This document shows, piece by piece, positions 1 to 11,073 of a stretch of 64,000 nt of DNA. The notes below the pieces were generated by a model. The model searched no databases and was not told the DNA's origin. It was given only the letters and a program-made list of their open reading frames with translations. Position 1 is the stretch's first letter. Each line of letters opens with the position of its first letter. The DNA comes from Melampsora larici-populina 98AG31 (taxonomy: Eukaryota > Basidiomycota > Pucciniomycetes > Pucciniales > Melampsoraceae): NCBI RefSeq assembly GCF_000204055.1, contig NW_006768767.1, forward strand, positions 2,200,176-2,264,175. The letters are read 5' to 3'. The position numbers were made by a program, and so were the translations under genes.

Positions 1-361
1 TCTAAGGACAGTCAACAATTTGGGGAAGATCAATAATAACATTTGGTAGCAAAGGAAAGTCTCTTCAAGGGAATGTCACTCTGCAAGAAACACACCTGGT
101 TTATTCATCCACCGTGTATGGTAGAATGTTGCCCCAGGGGCAATGATATTGTAAAGTTCATCACTGGATGAAGCTCTTAGATTACTTGCAAAGTTGGTAG
201 CTATCTCTTTGGCATCCTCCAGTTCTGTCAAATTTCCAAACCTTTTGTAAGCCACACCTTCAGGAACATTTGAGTTCGAGGTTCAAGGACTCACCAGTTG
301 TGGATACAAAAGAAACAATTAAAGAACAAAAGAGTGCAATTGGAAGTAATGTTATCATCAT
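1..361 (-). CDS. Small secreted protein, 5' part only (gene runs off the left edge)
   Basis: Read on the minus strand, a start codon at 361 opens a short exon (361-295) encoding a hydrophobic signal peptide (MMITLLPIALFC..., then a Ser/Val/Thr-rich cleavage region). A short intron of about 37 bases with a GTGAGT donor follows. The next exon encodes a soluble segment beginning VAYKRFGNLTELEDA and running to WMNKPG. A further GTGTGT donor near 98, with an acceptor-like TTAG at the window edge, suggests the gene continues outside; otherwise it stops at 76-78. The same exon structure and recognisable protein similarity occur at 11074-11756, which supports this being a real gene family. The function is not recognised here. 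The paralogue's later exon has a kinase-like catalytic-loop motif. Secretion is inferred from the signal peptide only. Confidence 0.6.
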
Positions 362-565
362 TTTGAGGGCAAGGCTAGAATGAATATTCTAAAGTATGAA
401 TATATGTTCTATGAGAAGACTTTGGTACAGATGATGAGATATGAAAGCATTGGATGGGTAAAGGTAGACCATTTTATAGTGAAATTCAAAAAATGTTATG
501 TGTCTTGAGCCTTTTCAAATGAGTAAAGATTTGAATCCTGTCTCGTATGAAGTTTGTGTCACTTA

Positions 566-929
566 GAGCATCCACAACGGTGCTCGTAAAATGCGGGCTC
601 TCGACAATACAGGCCATGAAAACGCCAAAAACCGGCGCAGCGGACCTCGCAAAATGCGAGGTGGGACGTCGAGAGTCTCCAAATTTCCGTCAAGAGTCTC
701 CAAATAGGGGCACGATAGAGACTCTCGACATCACGTGCACCCCTATATGTGTGAAGTCAAGTACGTATGTGTTTGAGTACAAGCATACAAACAGACTTCA
801 ATCGGGGGATCTACGTATATTCAAGTGCTCTGCTGTGCAGACACGCTTTTTTGACCCCCTACATTTGAGAATTTGCTTTGGGGGGTCTGTTTGGGAGCCC
901 GCATTTTACGAGCACTGTTGGAGATGCTC
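566..929. mobile_element. PIF/Harbinger-type MITE, 364 bp
   Basis: The ends are inverted repeats of about 36 bp: GAGCATCCACAACGGTGC at the left and the complement of GAGCATCTCCAACAGTGC at the right, both followed by TCGTAAAATGCGGGCTC. The element is flanked by the 3-bp duplication TTA (563-565 and 930-932), the signature of PIF/Harbinger insertion. It has no convincing coding content. Its outermost bases match those of the autonomous element at 1902-4772, so that element's transposase could have moved it (inference). Confidence 0.88.
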
Positions 930-932
930 TTA

Positions 933-1898
933 TTATTGCTGCGAAACCGATGTCATTTATTAGATTCCGAATGGGACAAGAGATCAAAACAACTCCACAA
1001 GAATTTTTTTCATTCTCAATTGGCGAGTATGTATGTAGGCAAAATAATAGCAGACAAAGCCTTGGCAACTGAGCAAAAAAAATTGTAAGACTTGAGCTGC
1101 ACTGAAATAGAATTGATGAACACGGGACTCGTAGAGATACATATCTAGACACTGGAGATCTGGCACGAAAGGGTCAGCATGCCAGTGACATCTTGCAAGT
1201 CTGTTTTGAAGACACGCATGGAGGCCGTGGCAGTGGTCGCTACTGAGGGCCGCGATCGAAAACGCAAATTCCGACTATGGGACCCTGATGATAGAGATGG
1301 ATCTAAAAGAAGTTTGTCTCAGCGCGATTGCCTCAATGTCATATTGTGGATAAACTCGATCGATTCAAAGCTCGTTATTGGACAAGGTTCTGTACGTCTG
1401 CTTGTTCAACCCTCCTACAGTATCCTCAAGCTGATCATCATATACAGTCATTTAAGAAAAGCTTGCCCCAAAATCCCCGCCAATTCCCTCGAGTTTTGCG
1501 GGCAATTTGGGGCAAGCTTCTCTTAAATGCCTGTATCCACCTTTTGTCGCGTGGTCCGCTACAAGCCGGAGACTTCTGGAGGCTGTGTCTGCCGATGGTT
1601 GCGATCGGGAACCCCAATCGCGTCAATGAAGAACACCGGGTTAAAAATAGACCTGCAAAGATCTCATTTCAGCGTGATGGCCTCAGTTGACAAACAAACC
1701 AAATCCGAGTGAGATGAATCACACACGTCCCCATCCGTCTGCTGATCTAGTCAAATGCTTGATGAAATGTGCCATGTACCGAGTAAAAAAACGAATTGTT
1801 GTTGATTTCTGGGCGGTCGTTTCATGCCCATACAATACGGGAAACACTCGATCAACCCGGAGTGCAAACCAATTCTATGAATATCTACAAGTATGCAA
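933..1898. other. Left copy of a segmental duplication, non-coding
   Basis: No convincing gene is visible. Stretches near 1299-1440 and 1536-1690 match 11940-12110 and 12110-12190 in the same orientation (for example GTTTGTCTCAGCGCGAT and CTGATCATCAT). They lie upstream of the two related secreted-protein loci, so the duplicated unit includes the gene and its upstream flank. Confidence 0.55.
1445..1533. mobile_element. Small Tc1/mariner-pogo-type MITE, 89 bp
   Basis: The termini are inverted (CAGTCATTTAAG at the left; the complement of CAGGCATTTAAG at the right, extending into AGCTTGCCCC). The element is flanked by TA on both sides (1443-1444, 1534-1535). The duplicated locus near 12100 lacks it, giving an empty site. 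CAGT-type ends with a TA duplication are typical of pogo/Tigger-like elements. Confidence 0.75.
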
Positions 1899-2128
1899 TT
1901 AGAGCATCCACTATGGTGGAAGGGTTTTATCGTAAATTTCGCGGTCCCGACCGCGAAATTTGATCATGCGTGTTTTACCTAAGTTGGTAACCGCATGAAA
2001 TCGACTATGGGATGATGTTAGGTGTGATTTATCGTAGATAAATCACTGTGAATCAATCAGATCCACAGTGGTTTGATTTTGGAACGAGTTAAATAATTAA
2101 ACTCCCAAAAACCGCCGGTCTCCTTCCA

Positions 2129-3461
2129 ATGCCTACCTATGCAAGACAACAAATCAATGCTCTTTTCGAGTCTATGAACGATGATGAAGAAGAACAAGAC
2201 CATGATGAAATGATATTCAACTTCCTGTTTGACCGCCCTCCTACGCCTCCTCTAGAAGCCCACACTCGCATTCACATAGATCGAGACCGCGCTCGACGTG
2301 CTCAGCAACTGTTCGATGACTACTTTGCACCTAATGCTAGATACGAATCCAAGTTTGAACGTCGATTCCGAATGAGCAAAGACCTGTGTTTAAGAATAAT
2401 CGAAGATCTACAATTACATGACCGATTCTGGGTTCAAAAACCGGATGCGTGTGGAGTGATGGGACTCACGGTGTATCAGAAGGTTGTCTGCGCTTTAAAA
2501 CAGCTCACTCTTGGAGTTCCAGCGGATGCAACCGACGACTATGTTGGTATTGGAGAGACAACAGCTATCTTGACTCTCAAGCTTTTCATGAAGCATATCA
2601 ATGAAATATACGGACCGGATTACCTTCGACCGCCAAATGCTGAGGAGCTCATTCGGATTACGAAAGAATATGAACTACGTGGCTTACCTGGTTGTAAAGG
2701 AAGCCTCGATGGTATGCATTGGGCTTGGAAGAACTGCCCACTTGGATGGAGCGGGCAGTTTGAAGGAAAAGAACACACACCAACTGTAGTTCTTGAAGCG
2801 GTTGCTTCTCAAGATCTCACAATCTGGCATGCGTTCTTTGGAACGCCAGGTTCGTTGAACGATATCAACGTATTGAACCGATCGTTTCTCTTTGCTGATT
2901 TTCTCAAAGGTTAGTTCATTTTTTTTCTCTTTTGAGTTCATAAGTTGATACCTGGCTTGTTCAGGACATGAAGATGAAGTCCATTTCATAGTGAATGGAC
3001 ACGAGTACAAACATGCCTATTATCTCGGAGATGGCATCTATCCAAACTGGCCAACCATTATCAAAGCTCCCCGAGATCGAGAAGCTCCAGCGGCGAGAAT
3101 GTTTGCTACGGCTCAAGAGGCTGCTCGAAAGGATATCGAACGGGCATTTGGCGTGATTCAAATCCGATTCGCATTCCTTCAAATAGCATGTCGCATGTGG
3201 CAACTGGTCGATATGCACGCCGCTATGATGTGTTGTATCGTTCTACACAACATGATAGTACAAGATCGAGGCTCACTCGATCCAGTTGTTGAAGAATACA
3301 ACTCATTGACACAGATAGTACCAAGAGTTCGAGATCCTGCGGTCGCCAATACACTCGCTGCCTATCTTCAGAACACTCTACTTTTGAGAGACTCAAACGC
3401 TCATTCACAGCTTCAGCACGACCTCACAATGGATCTCTGGTTGAAAGCAGCAGGTCAGTAG
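2129..3461 (+). CDS. PIF/Harbinger DDE transposase (HARBI1-like, DDE_Tnp_4)
   Basis: This is the nuclease that cuts and rejoins the element during transposition, acting in the nucleus on its terminal repeats. There are two exons, 2129-2909 and 2965-3461, with a GTTAGT donor and a TTCAG acceptor, giving 425 residues. The junction restores an uninterrupted frame across LKG-HEDEV. The catalytic acidic triad is visible at about D194 (GSLDGMHWAW), D245 (GSLNDINVL) and E319 (KDIERAFGV), in the order and spacing of the family. The N-terminal part (about 30-130) is acidic and then helical, as in plant and fungal relatives. No stop or frameshift is seen. The partner SANT/Myb-like gene lies convergently 110 bp downstream. 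In known PIF/Harbinger systems that partner carries the transposase to the nucleus and DNA. Confidence 0.92.
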
Positions 3462-3571
3462 ATTGGTTGATAATAATAACTATTTTGTATTGCCTAAATC
3501 ATAAAGCTACACTGTATGTACATGAACTATGAGATAGTGATAATAATATACATAGGATTTATAACACCTGC

Positions 3572-4473
3572 CTATTCATACTTTCGAGCTACTTCTGCCT
3601 TCATACTACGTAAGATCTTCTTTGAAAGCTCATCTGGACAATCTTCCTCTTTAGCCTGAGCGATCTCGAGATCCCTTCCTTTGGTTTCACTAATCATGAG
3701 ACTGTTTGCAATGCGATTTGACTCCTCGCTGGCAGCTGCTCGTCGAGTCGATGCCAAAGTTGATGCCGCCATTGCCTCTAATCGTCCTGATTCATCAACA
3801 ACTGCTCGCTTAGCATCGAGACGTTGTTTCTTTGCTGCCTTTCCACCCATTGGTCGTTCCCCACTGCCTTCAGGTCGTGGATGATTGACTGATTGGTCTG
3901 TGAGAGGATCCTCAGTACGAGTCAAGGAAGGAAGAAGTTCTGGTGGTGGTGGTGGAGGTGGATGAAGTTGTTGATTGATGAGGTGAGGATCCCATTTGGG
4001 CTCGTATCGAAGCTTCTGCCAAGCCGCGAGAAATTTGAAAGGATGTTTCTGCTCAGCTTGGTAGATCTTCATCGCGTCGGAAATCCAAGTATCAGGAGAT
4101 GAACCAGATGGTGGGTCGTGCTCAATACGAGCATAGACACCAGAGAACTTCTGGGTTTGTGGATTCATTACTCGCCACCTGAGGGAAGAAAGTTTGTCAG
4201 AGCTTGGTTTCTAGACGCTTTGATTGAATTGAGTACGCACTGTCCATTGCACTGCTTGGCTGTTCGAGTTGTGACCGAGTGAGCCTTGAAATGCTCTTCA
4301 ATAGCTTTGAAAAAGGCGTCCCCTTTCATGTTGTTCGAGTGCTCTGGTCGAGTGCTTGTGGCAACCCAAGAGACAGCTAGTTGTTCCTGCTCGGGTTCAC
4401 TCCAGTTGACACGAATCTGGCTGTCGGGCTCTGGTGTTTGTGTTGTTGTGTTTTGAGACGGTGGAACAGACAT
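3572..4473 (-). CDS. SANT/Myb-like accessory protein of element 1
   Basis: Minus-strand gene of two exons: 4473-4241 and 4178-3572. The 62-base intron has a GTGCGT donor, a CTGAC branch-like site and a CCCTCAG acceptor. Splicing joins KQCNGQ to WRVMNPQTQKFSGVYARIE, which is the continuous SANT/NAM-associated pattern of PIF/Harbinger accessory proteins. The first exon has the tryptophan-containing helix region (VNWSEPEQEQLAVSW). The second exon has the conserved tryptophan block (KFLAAWQKLR), then a Pro-rich run and a basic/Ala-rich, probably coiled-coil C-terminus. In-frame codons continue upstream to 4728, but the start at 4473 just before the domain is preferred. It presumably binds the element ends and helps import the transposase. 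Confidence 0.85.
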
Positions 4474-4796
4474 TGAAGTGATGAATCTAGAGGTTTTTGG
4501 AGTGACCTTTGGAAGAGAGACGAAGTTTTGAACAACAGCAGAGTACAGCGTATGGAATTTGGATGGATGGATGTGTGCTGTTGACCAAAATGATGCGTCA
4601 AATCCTACAATAATCCGTGCTTCAGGCTTGTGTACATTTACACAAGCTTGAAGCATGATTTGATGCAATTGTACGGACTGCAAGTCTAAAACAGGTCCAT
4701 AGTGGACCTGTGTATAATTTAGCGTCAAAGTTACGATAAATCACTTGGTTACAGCACCCATAGTGGATGCTCTTAGGGTATTCAAACCTGCGCAAG

Positions 4797-4867
4797 AATA
4801 GTGCAAGACCGCTGTGCAAGATCCGTGCAAGATCCGTGCAAGAAATTCTTGCACGGATCTTGCACTA
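4797..4867. repeat. Subterminal TGCAAGA repeats forming a hairpin
   Basis: Five close copies of a GTGCAAGA-like word are followed by its complement, so AATAGTGCAAG at one side pairs with CTTGCACTATT at the other. The opposite end of element 2 (about 9120-9186) has matching TTGCAC words. Clustered subterminal repeats usually serve as binding sites for the transposase complex (inference). Confidence 0.6.
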
Positions 4868-4924
4868 TTATTTTTTTCACAACCCCATCTGGTTACAGCG
4901 CAAGCCAACACCTTACCTACCATC

Positions 4925-6545
4925 ATGCCACGTGTCTCATCTCGAAGACAAATCATTCGATCACTCAAGCAACTCGCCAATCAAGACAACCGTTCCAATT
5001 CTCGCAGTCTTGTCCTACGTGCAAGGCAAAAGGTTGTCAGCAGCTCATCTCTCGGTCTATCCAACTTCTGCCAGCTACTGCAGCTTCCACAAATTCAATC
5101 CGTGTTGAATCTTGATCCTCATGCGTGTGTGGCTCTATGGGTTTTCTTCCAACGGCGAACCCGACACCGATTACTCAAATCAAACCAACCTGAATATCAA
5201 GTCGATCCGGCCTTATGGGCAGTTGCGATCGATATGATCGAGCGCAAGCGATATTTTGAAAGAAGGCGTCGCGAACCTCGGGGACATCCTCTGACAATGT
5301 TCAATAGGGTCTGGGCTGCACGCGATGCAACCTTTTTGAGGCTGGTATGTTTGTTTATCTATATGTTGTTGTCTAAAAGATGAATGTTGAGCTCACCTGA
5401 TGTAACACTAGGCACGAATGAGTCGTTCTAGCTATTTAACCTTGCTTAATAAAATTGTGTCCTGTGACATATTTGAGAATCAATCCACTGCTGCGCAGGC
5501 CCCAATCGAGCTTCAATTACTTGTCACTCTGGCCCATCTTGGACTTTCTGGAAACGGGGGTGGAATTGGGATACTTTCGCATGTTTTCGGCATCTCGGGT
5601 AAGCTTCTTCTACACTTAAGGACATGTTTTGAGGGTATTTGATGACTTAATTTCACTATCTTTGTGTTTTCAGAAGGGAGTGTTGAAAATTTCACGTGGA
5701 GATGTGTAGTTGCGATCATTCGAATGGAAAGGGAATATCTTTCTTGGCCAACACCCGAGGAGAGAGTGAAGATTCGAAGAGCTGTTGGCGCAAACAGCCC
5801 TTTCAAAGGTTGTGTCGGGTTTGTGGATGGTACATTGATACCACTTGCCTTTGGTCCTCCAAAGTGCAAGGAGGACTATTGGACCCGCAAATATATCTAT
5901 GCGGTCAACTCGATGCTTATATGTAATCATGAACGGAGGATCATTTTTGCTCGCCATGGATGGTGTGGCAGTGTTCATGACCAGCGAGTCATGCGCACAT
6001 CTTCAGTAAGATCAAGCTTACTCCATCAATCTTACACATGTATGATTTGATTCACTTTGCTGACGAAGAAATATATCGTTTCCGCCAATTTCTAGATGTG
6101 GTCAGACCCAAACAACTTTTTCTCTCAAGGAGAGTATCTCCTGGCGGATTCCGGTTACAGCTCCAATTCTTTCATCATTCCAGCATTTAAACGTGTCGGT
6201 GGTATTCCCCTGACTCCTGAGAAGATGGCTTTTAACAGAGTATTAAGCGAATTACGTGTGGTTATCGAGCATTGTAATGGTATGCTCAAATCACGATGGC
6301 AGTCTCTGAAAGACTTACGGTTGATATTAAAGGATGAGAAATCGGTCAAACGTCTAAACGCTTGGATATCAGCCTGTTGTATCCTGCACAACTTCCTTTT
6401 GGATCTGAATGAACGATCCAATTTCCAGTATCAAGTCTCAACTCCTATTGACCCCGAGGACCCATTAATCTTGAATGAGATATTAGAAGATGATAATGAA
6501 GATGCACGCATCCGTGTGTTTCGTCTGTTTTGTGAATCATTATAA
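4925..6545 (+). CDS. PIF/Harbinger DDE transposase of element 2
   Basis: Four exons (4925-5344, 5412-5598, 5674-6005, 6096-6545) give 462 residues with a continuous frame. Donors are GTATGT, GTAAGC and GTAAGA; acceptors are CTAG, TTCAG and TCTAG. The family triad is visible at D254 (GFVDGTLIPL), D305 (SVHDQRVMR) and E371 (VVIEHCNGMLKSRW). The N-terminus is basic (MPRVSSRRQIIRSL). The C-terminal ACCILHNFLLD block is the expected end of the DDE_Tnp_4 fold. No disabling change is seen. The start at 4925 is the first ATG after the terminal repeat that keeps the basic N-terminus. Confidence 0.9.
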
Positions 6546-7213
6546 AACATTTGGCTCGATTGTTTTCTTTTTTTAACTCATTTGGTAGTTTTGTTTTAAT
6601 TTTATCTGAAATGGTGTACTTGTCCATTTGTTTTTCATCTAATCGATTCGGTCTGAAATACAAATGATCTTATATTGAATTATTTCATGTTTCTAATCAA
6701 AAAGAAAAAGGAACACAACACGGAGCCATTTCCACAAAAAGAACATGAAAATATTTCAAAATATTTTTTTTTTTTTGCCAAGTTCTTCAACTCTTTAAGC
6801 AAAAAAAAGAAGAACGCAACACCGAGCCAAACGCAAACCGACTTGTTAAACTGAGGCAAACTAAAAGGAAAAACATAATCTTTCTCGTTGTTAATGAGGC
6901 TAACTAAGGTAGATAACTAAACCGAAGCCGAATCAAATGAGAACATAACAGAATTGGAAATTTTTGATGAGTTACCTCTACAAAAATAAAAAAGAATCAG
7001 ACTTCTTAAGCATTTAATGGGTCTACACTAACACAATTCTAAAAAAAGAAATTTAAAATCAAGAAATAAGAATCGATTCATGAGACAAGTTCTGAGCTGA
7101 TATTCAAATCGATCCTTGAGATTCTCCTTCCAGGTCCCCTATCAGCGGCATTGGATAAGCTGGTCAGATTTGGCGAAACTCAAAAAGAAGAGATGTTGCT
7201 TGTATCACTTACT

Positions 7214-8990
7214 TCAAATTTGATCTTCAGCCTCCTCTACTTCCTTTTTAGCTTCCTCAATTGAAAAACCCAATGCCTTGTATTTGGCCAACATAGACAA
7301 CTTACGTTCACTCCTGGCGGTGATGAGGTCTTCACGACTGCGAGCCAACTGAGATCGTGAAAGTTCAAGCTGAACTCGATCTTGTTCAAGTTTAAGTTGA
7401 GATCGTTGAGCACGTTCAGCGGTGTCTAAACCATCATTTGCTCCTGAAAGGTGACGTGCAACTGCATCAGCCAGTTTAGCCTGAGTTTGGATCTCTTCCT
7501 TTTGTGCTTCTTGCTCTGCCTTCATATACTTTTCCTCAAAATTCCATCGCTCTTTCTCTAGCTTGTTCTTCTCAGCTTTTTCTTCTCGTGAGGGTAGGTG
7601 AGATGCTAGGAGTTGTTGTACATCTGAGGCCGAGCTGGAGGTCGACTTTGCTCCTTGATTATTGAATTGAAGTGAGTTGGGACGTTTGGAGGGCCGGCCA
7701 GGTGGGCGGCCACTCCCTCCTTTCTTGTTTAAATTGTTTGGTGTAGGTGAACCTTGTCGGTTTTGTGAAGCTGAAAAAGAGCCGGGACTGTCATCTACAA
7801 TCTGAGTGATTGCTTCATCTAGGTCAAGAGGACTTTCCCAAGGAGTCGTTTCAATTTCATGGCTTTCGTGTGTTGAGGATACGATGCTGATCGGAGACTG
7901 ATTGCGTGCACGCTTTGTAGAAGGAAGAACAGTCTCTTCATCTAAATGATCCCCACTTTCACGAACTGCCTGGGGTATGACGTTAGTCCGTGTTGACATG
8001 AAAGGTAGGAGATCATAGTAATAAATCGAATGTTGGAACAAGAGCTCTAGATGAGGGTGAGAAAAGTGCATCAGTAAGTTAAGTATGATCGGCTGTAGAT
8101 GAAAAGGTACATACGGTCAAACTTCGATTTAGTTGTTTGCTGAATCGCCTTCCACTCATCACTATCAGATGAGTAGCCCATCTCGGATTTCTCTGTTTGA
8201 GCTTGTTGCTCAAAATCTTCCAAAATACCTTGTCCAGTTCCACTGCGAAAGTCTTGAGCAAGCGTGAAGCCTGCTTCAAGTGTACGTATCTAAATCAAAT
8301 CCTCATGTACATCCTTTAGCCAACATTTTAAATGTAGAGAGCTTTGAAATTGACCTACCTGGGTCTCTACACCTTTCCCATCTCGTCTTGATAAACCTTG
8401 CTCAGCCAAGTACTCAGAAATCTTCTCACCAATGTCTTTCTTGCTGTAAATTGTTCGTGTGTTGGTATCCATCTCTCCCTTCCACCAATCATAACGTGTA
8501 CCGGTTGTAGTTGCAGTTCCCAACCATTCAATTATCAGAACAATAGCACTCTTCCCCTCAGAATTGAGTTCAGCTTTCCACGAAGTATTTTTTTTTCATC
8601 ATTTGATTCTTTTGATTCCGTAGTAGGTTTTTGTGTTGTGTTTGAGATCTTCCTCCTCGTATATTTACGCTTCTTCTTTGGTGCATCAGCACTCGGACCT
8701 TCGTGAGCCAAAGAATTTGAAGGAAGTGTTTGAGAGACATCCATAGTATTTGAATTAGATCGGGATAAGCTCCAGCCAGTTGCATTTACCGAAGGTGGGA
8801 TGAGTGCAAGCTGAAGACCTTGGTGAGGGATCGGACTTGGGCTTTGAACCCAGTTGGCCGGAGATACGATTTGCAAGGGGGAGGTGGAAATGGTTGAATT
8901 GGAAATGTGCGGGGATAGTACTTGAAGGTTTGGATCGAGATGTATGGGAGTTAGGTAGGATTGACCTGCAGGCGGAGGAGGATCAGCCAT
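7214..8990 (-). CDS. SANT/Myb-like accessory protein of element 2, with one apparent frameshift
   Basis: Three minus-strand exons: 8990-8359, 8289-8115 and 8046-7214. Introns of about 69 and 68 bases have GTAGGT and GTATGT donors. The first exon begins with a Pro/Ser-rich segment and a basic AT-hook-like stretch (KKKRKYTRRK). The SANT-like core follows (IIEWLGTATTTGTRYDWWKG, then a helix ending RRDGKGVETQV). Joining exon 1 to itself needs one extra A: the run of nine A (8588-8596 on the plus strand) shifts the frame between the basic stretch and the core. The rest is open through SRSYL/YYYDLLPF and a charged coiled coil (KAEQEAQKEEIQTQAKLADA). Either the run is a sequencing slip or this copy is broken. 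Confidence 0.75.
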
Positions 8991-9214
8991 TGCTGTATGT
9001 ATCTTATGGCTTTGCGTGATCTTCAGGGAAAAAGAGAGTGAACTCTAAGACTATTGGCCTCAGTGCCCTGGTTGCAACGGGGCTTTGTTATGTCAAGATA
9101 TGTAAGTCTTAAGTCTGCAACTTTTGTGCAAGTATTGTGCAAGATGCTAAAAAAACTTGCACAAAAGTTGCACAAAAGTTGCACGGATTAATTTCTGAGG
9201 TTTGAAAACCCTAA

Positions 9215-11073
9215 ATAAAACAAAGCTGGAGTGGAGTGCACAACATACATTCTGACACTCCGTCAAAAAGTGCACGCGTCCGCAGTCACTGGACATGCGC
9301 GTGCACCCGGTGACACTGAGACCAGACAGGCGCCGCATTCCGGCTTCAGATGGCTTGAGGAAGATTCATCCTGTTGTCCATATGTATGCACAGGTTCTTC
9401 TCCCTCCCTCCCTCCAGCAAGTTGTTCCTTTAGATCCAACCTATACTTTGTAGCCTATAATACGTACACAAACAGTCAAACCGGAAACTATGTAATCCTA
9501 TTCCCAATACATCTTCATCTCTTCCTTTTTCCAACAACAGATGAGTTCTGAATTCAGATGTGTTAATGGCTTGTGACACATCATTCAAACTTGGCTTATT
9601 GACTCCCCTGATTAGGGGTACACAAACATCTCAACCCAACCTTAAAAACCCATCCAAAAAACCCGTGCCAACCCGATTGATTTTGAGTTTTTGGCACTAA
9701 AAAATCCAAAAATCAATTGGGTTGCCATGGGTTTTATTAGGTCAGGTTGAGATGTTTGTGTACCCCTATTATAGAATTTAGAGGTCTGGACTAATCTTAC
9801 CGTGTACGACACAGTGATTGTAAATTGTTTCTCATGTTGTGTTTGAATCAACTTACACATGTCAGGAAAGACACAAAGGACAAGGAACAGGAATGAGGTG
9901 ATCATTGATGATCATAGACAAGAGCGGAACAGAAGGAACTGGCTTTGGGAGAGGGCAGTTTTTTTAAGCTATTCCACTTGAAATCCCAAATCCATATCAT
10001 TAACTCAGTTATGAAATGTTCAGATGCGAATGAAAGTTATCAAGATGGTATTGATTATCCTTTGTTTGAAGGGTAAAACTCATTCAGCCAGGTGTTCTGA
10101 GGGAGGGCAACAGAATGAAACTAAATTTGAGCCCAACAGGTAATGTAGTCTTAGCCAATGTAGAACTGACCAATCCAATAGCGCTGAACTTGCAAGAAGT
10201 TGGGGCTAAAAGGAGGACATCTATCAGTGCTAATTTATAAAGAATGAGTGTGGTATTGAGCTGGTAAACACAGCCACCCTCTTGATGGTTATGGATCAAT
10301 CAGGCTGAATATCAGATCTGAGTTTCTGAAAGTTATTTTTGACTAAAATGCAAAAGCCTGACATAGCTCACAAAAGGGTCATATATCCTAGGTGGGACAT
10401 CATCAGAATCAACAGTAACACACATGTGATGATGAGCTTGAGGTTCAGAAGCACCACTCACACTTCACTACACTAAGAACTTGGGCAGTTGAGAATGAGC
10501 CTACAAGAGAAACATCTCAGGTGACATTCACAGTTTGAAGGTGGTGTGTCAAGCAAAGGGCCTACATCTATGCTTGTTAGAGCCAGGTTGTCTGGGGTCC
10601 AGTGTAAAACTTTTGGTGTCAGTATGAGGAGCTCTGCATGAGGTCATCAAATTGAAAATCCTGACACTTTCTGCTTGTTTATGGTTTGATCAGGTTGAAG
10701 ATCAGCTTTCAGATTCTCAAAGCTCAACCTGAGCATTCAGCCCACAAATGGAAGAGGCTGTCATAGCTCACACCAAGAGGTAAGCTGTACTAGTTAGGAA
10801 GTCATCAGCACTAATATTCATTATAGCACAATGCAGACCCTACCCTTTCATCACTCCTCTCCAGTGAGCGCAGAGTCTAGAGCAAAAGATATTCCATGAT
10901 GTAGTGTGCAAGTTTGACTTTCAAACAACCAATGGAATCATTATCACTGGAGCTAGCTATCCACACAATTCTGGCTTCTTGTGACATGTTATTCCAGAGT
11001 TTCAAAAGACACTGTAAGATGTACTCCAAAATCATAGCTCACACTATACAATGATAGAGTTATATGCATATGC
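9215..11073. other. Gene-free stretch right of element 2
   Basis: No gene is supported. The stretch contains one 152-bp MITE (9615-9766). The remainder is unique-looking, with short open frames that resemble nothing recognisable. Confidence 0.5.
9615..9766. mobile_element. TA-flanked MITE, 152 bp
   Basis: The ends are perfect inverted repeats, GGGGTACACAAACATCTCAA at the left and its complement at the right. TA lies on each flank (9613-9614, 9767-9768). There is no coding content. The TA duplication points to a Tc1/mariner-related mobiliser. Confidence 0.8.

Larger units (their letters stand above)
1902..4772. mobile_element. Complete PIF/Harbinger DNA transposon (element 1)
   Basis: The 2.87-kb element has GAGCATCCACTATGG terminal inverted repeats and TTA duplications at 1899-1901 and 4773-4775. 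It carries two outward-defined genes: a plus-strand DDE transposase (2129-3461) and a minus-strand SANT/Myb-like protein (3572-4473). This two-gene layout is the established organisation of PIF/Harbinger elements. Both reading frames are open after splicing, so it may be autonomous. A short internal palindrome (AATTTCGCGG ... CCGCGAAATT) lies just inside the left end. Confidence 0.93.
4776..9211. mobile_element. Second PIF/Harbinger DNA transposon (element 2), 4.4 kb
   Basis: The termini are related as GGGTATTCAAACCT at the left and the complement of GGGTTTTCAAACCT at the right. The left flank TTA (4773-4775) is also the right target duplication of element 1; the right flank reads TAA, so the duplication is imperfect. 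It carries a plus-strand transposase (4925-6545) and a minus-strand SANT/Myb-like gene (7214-8990). The transposase is only distantly similar to that of element 1 and has four exons instead of two, so this is a different lineage. Between the two genes, 6546-7213 is A-rich with no gene visible. Confidence 0.88.

Noticed and set aside
547..963. 138-codon open frame
   Set aside because: It lies almost entirely inside the 364-bp MITE and has no domain or partner.
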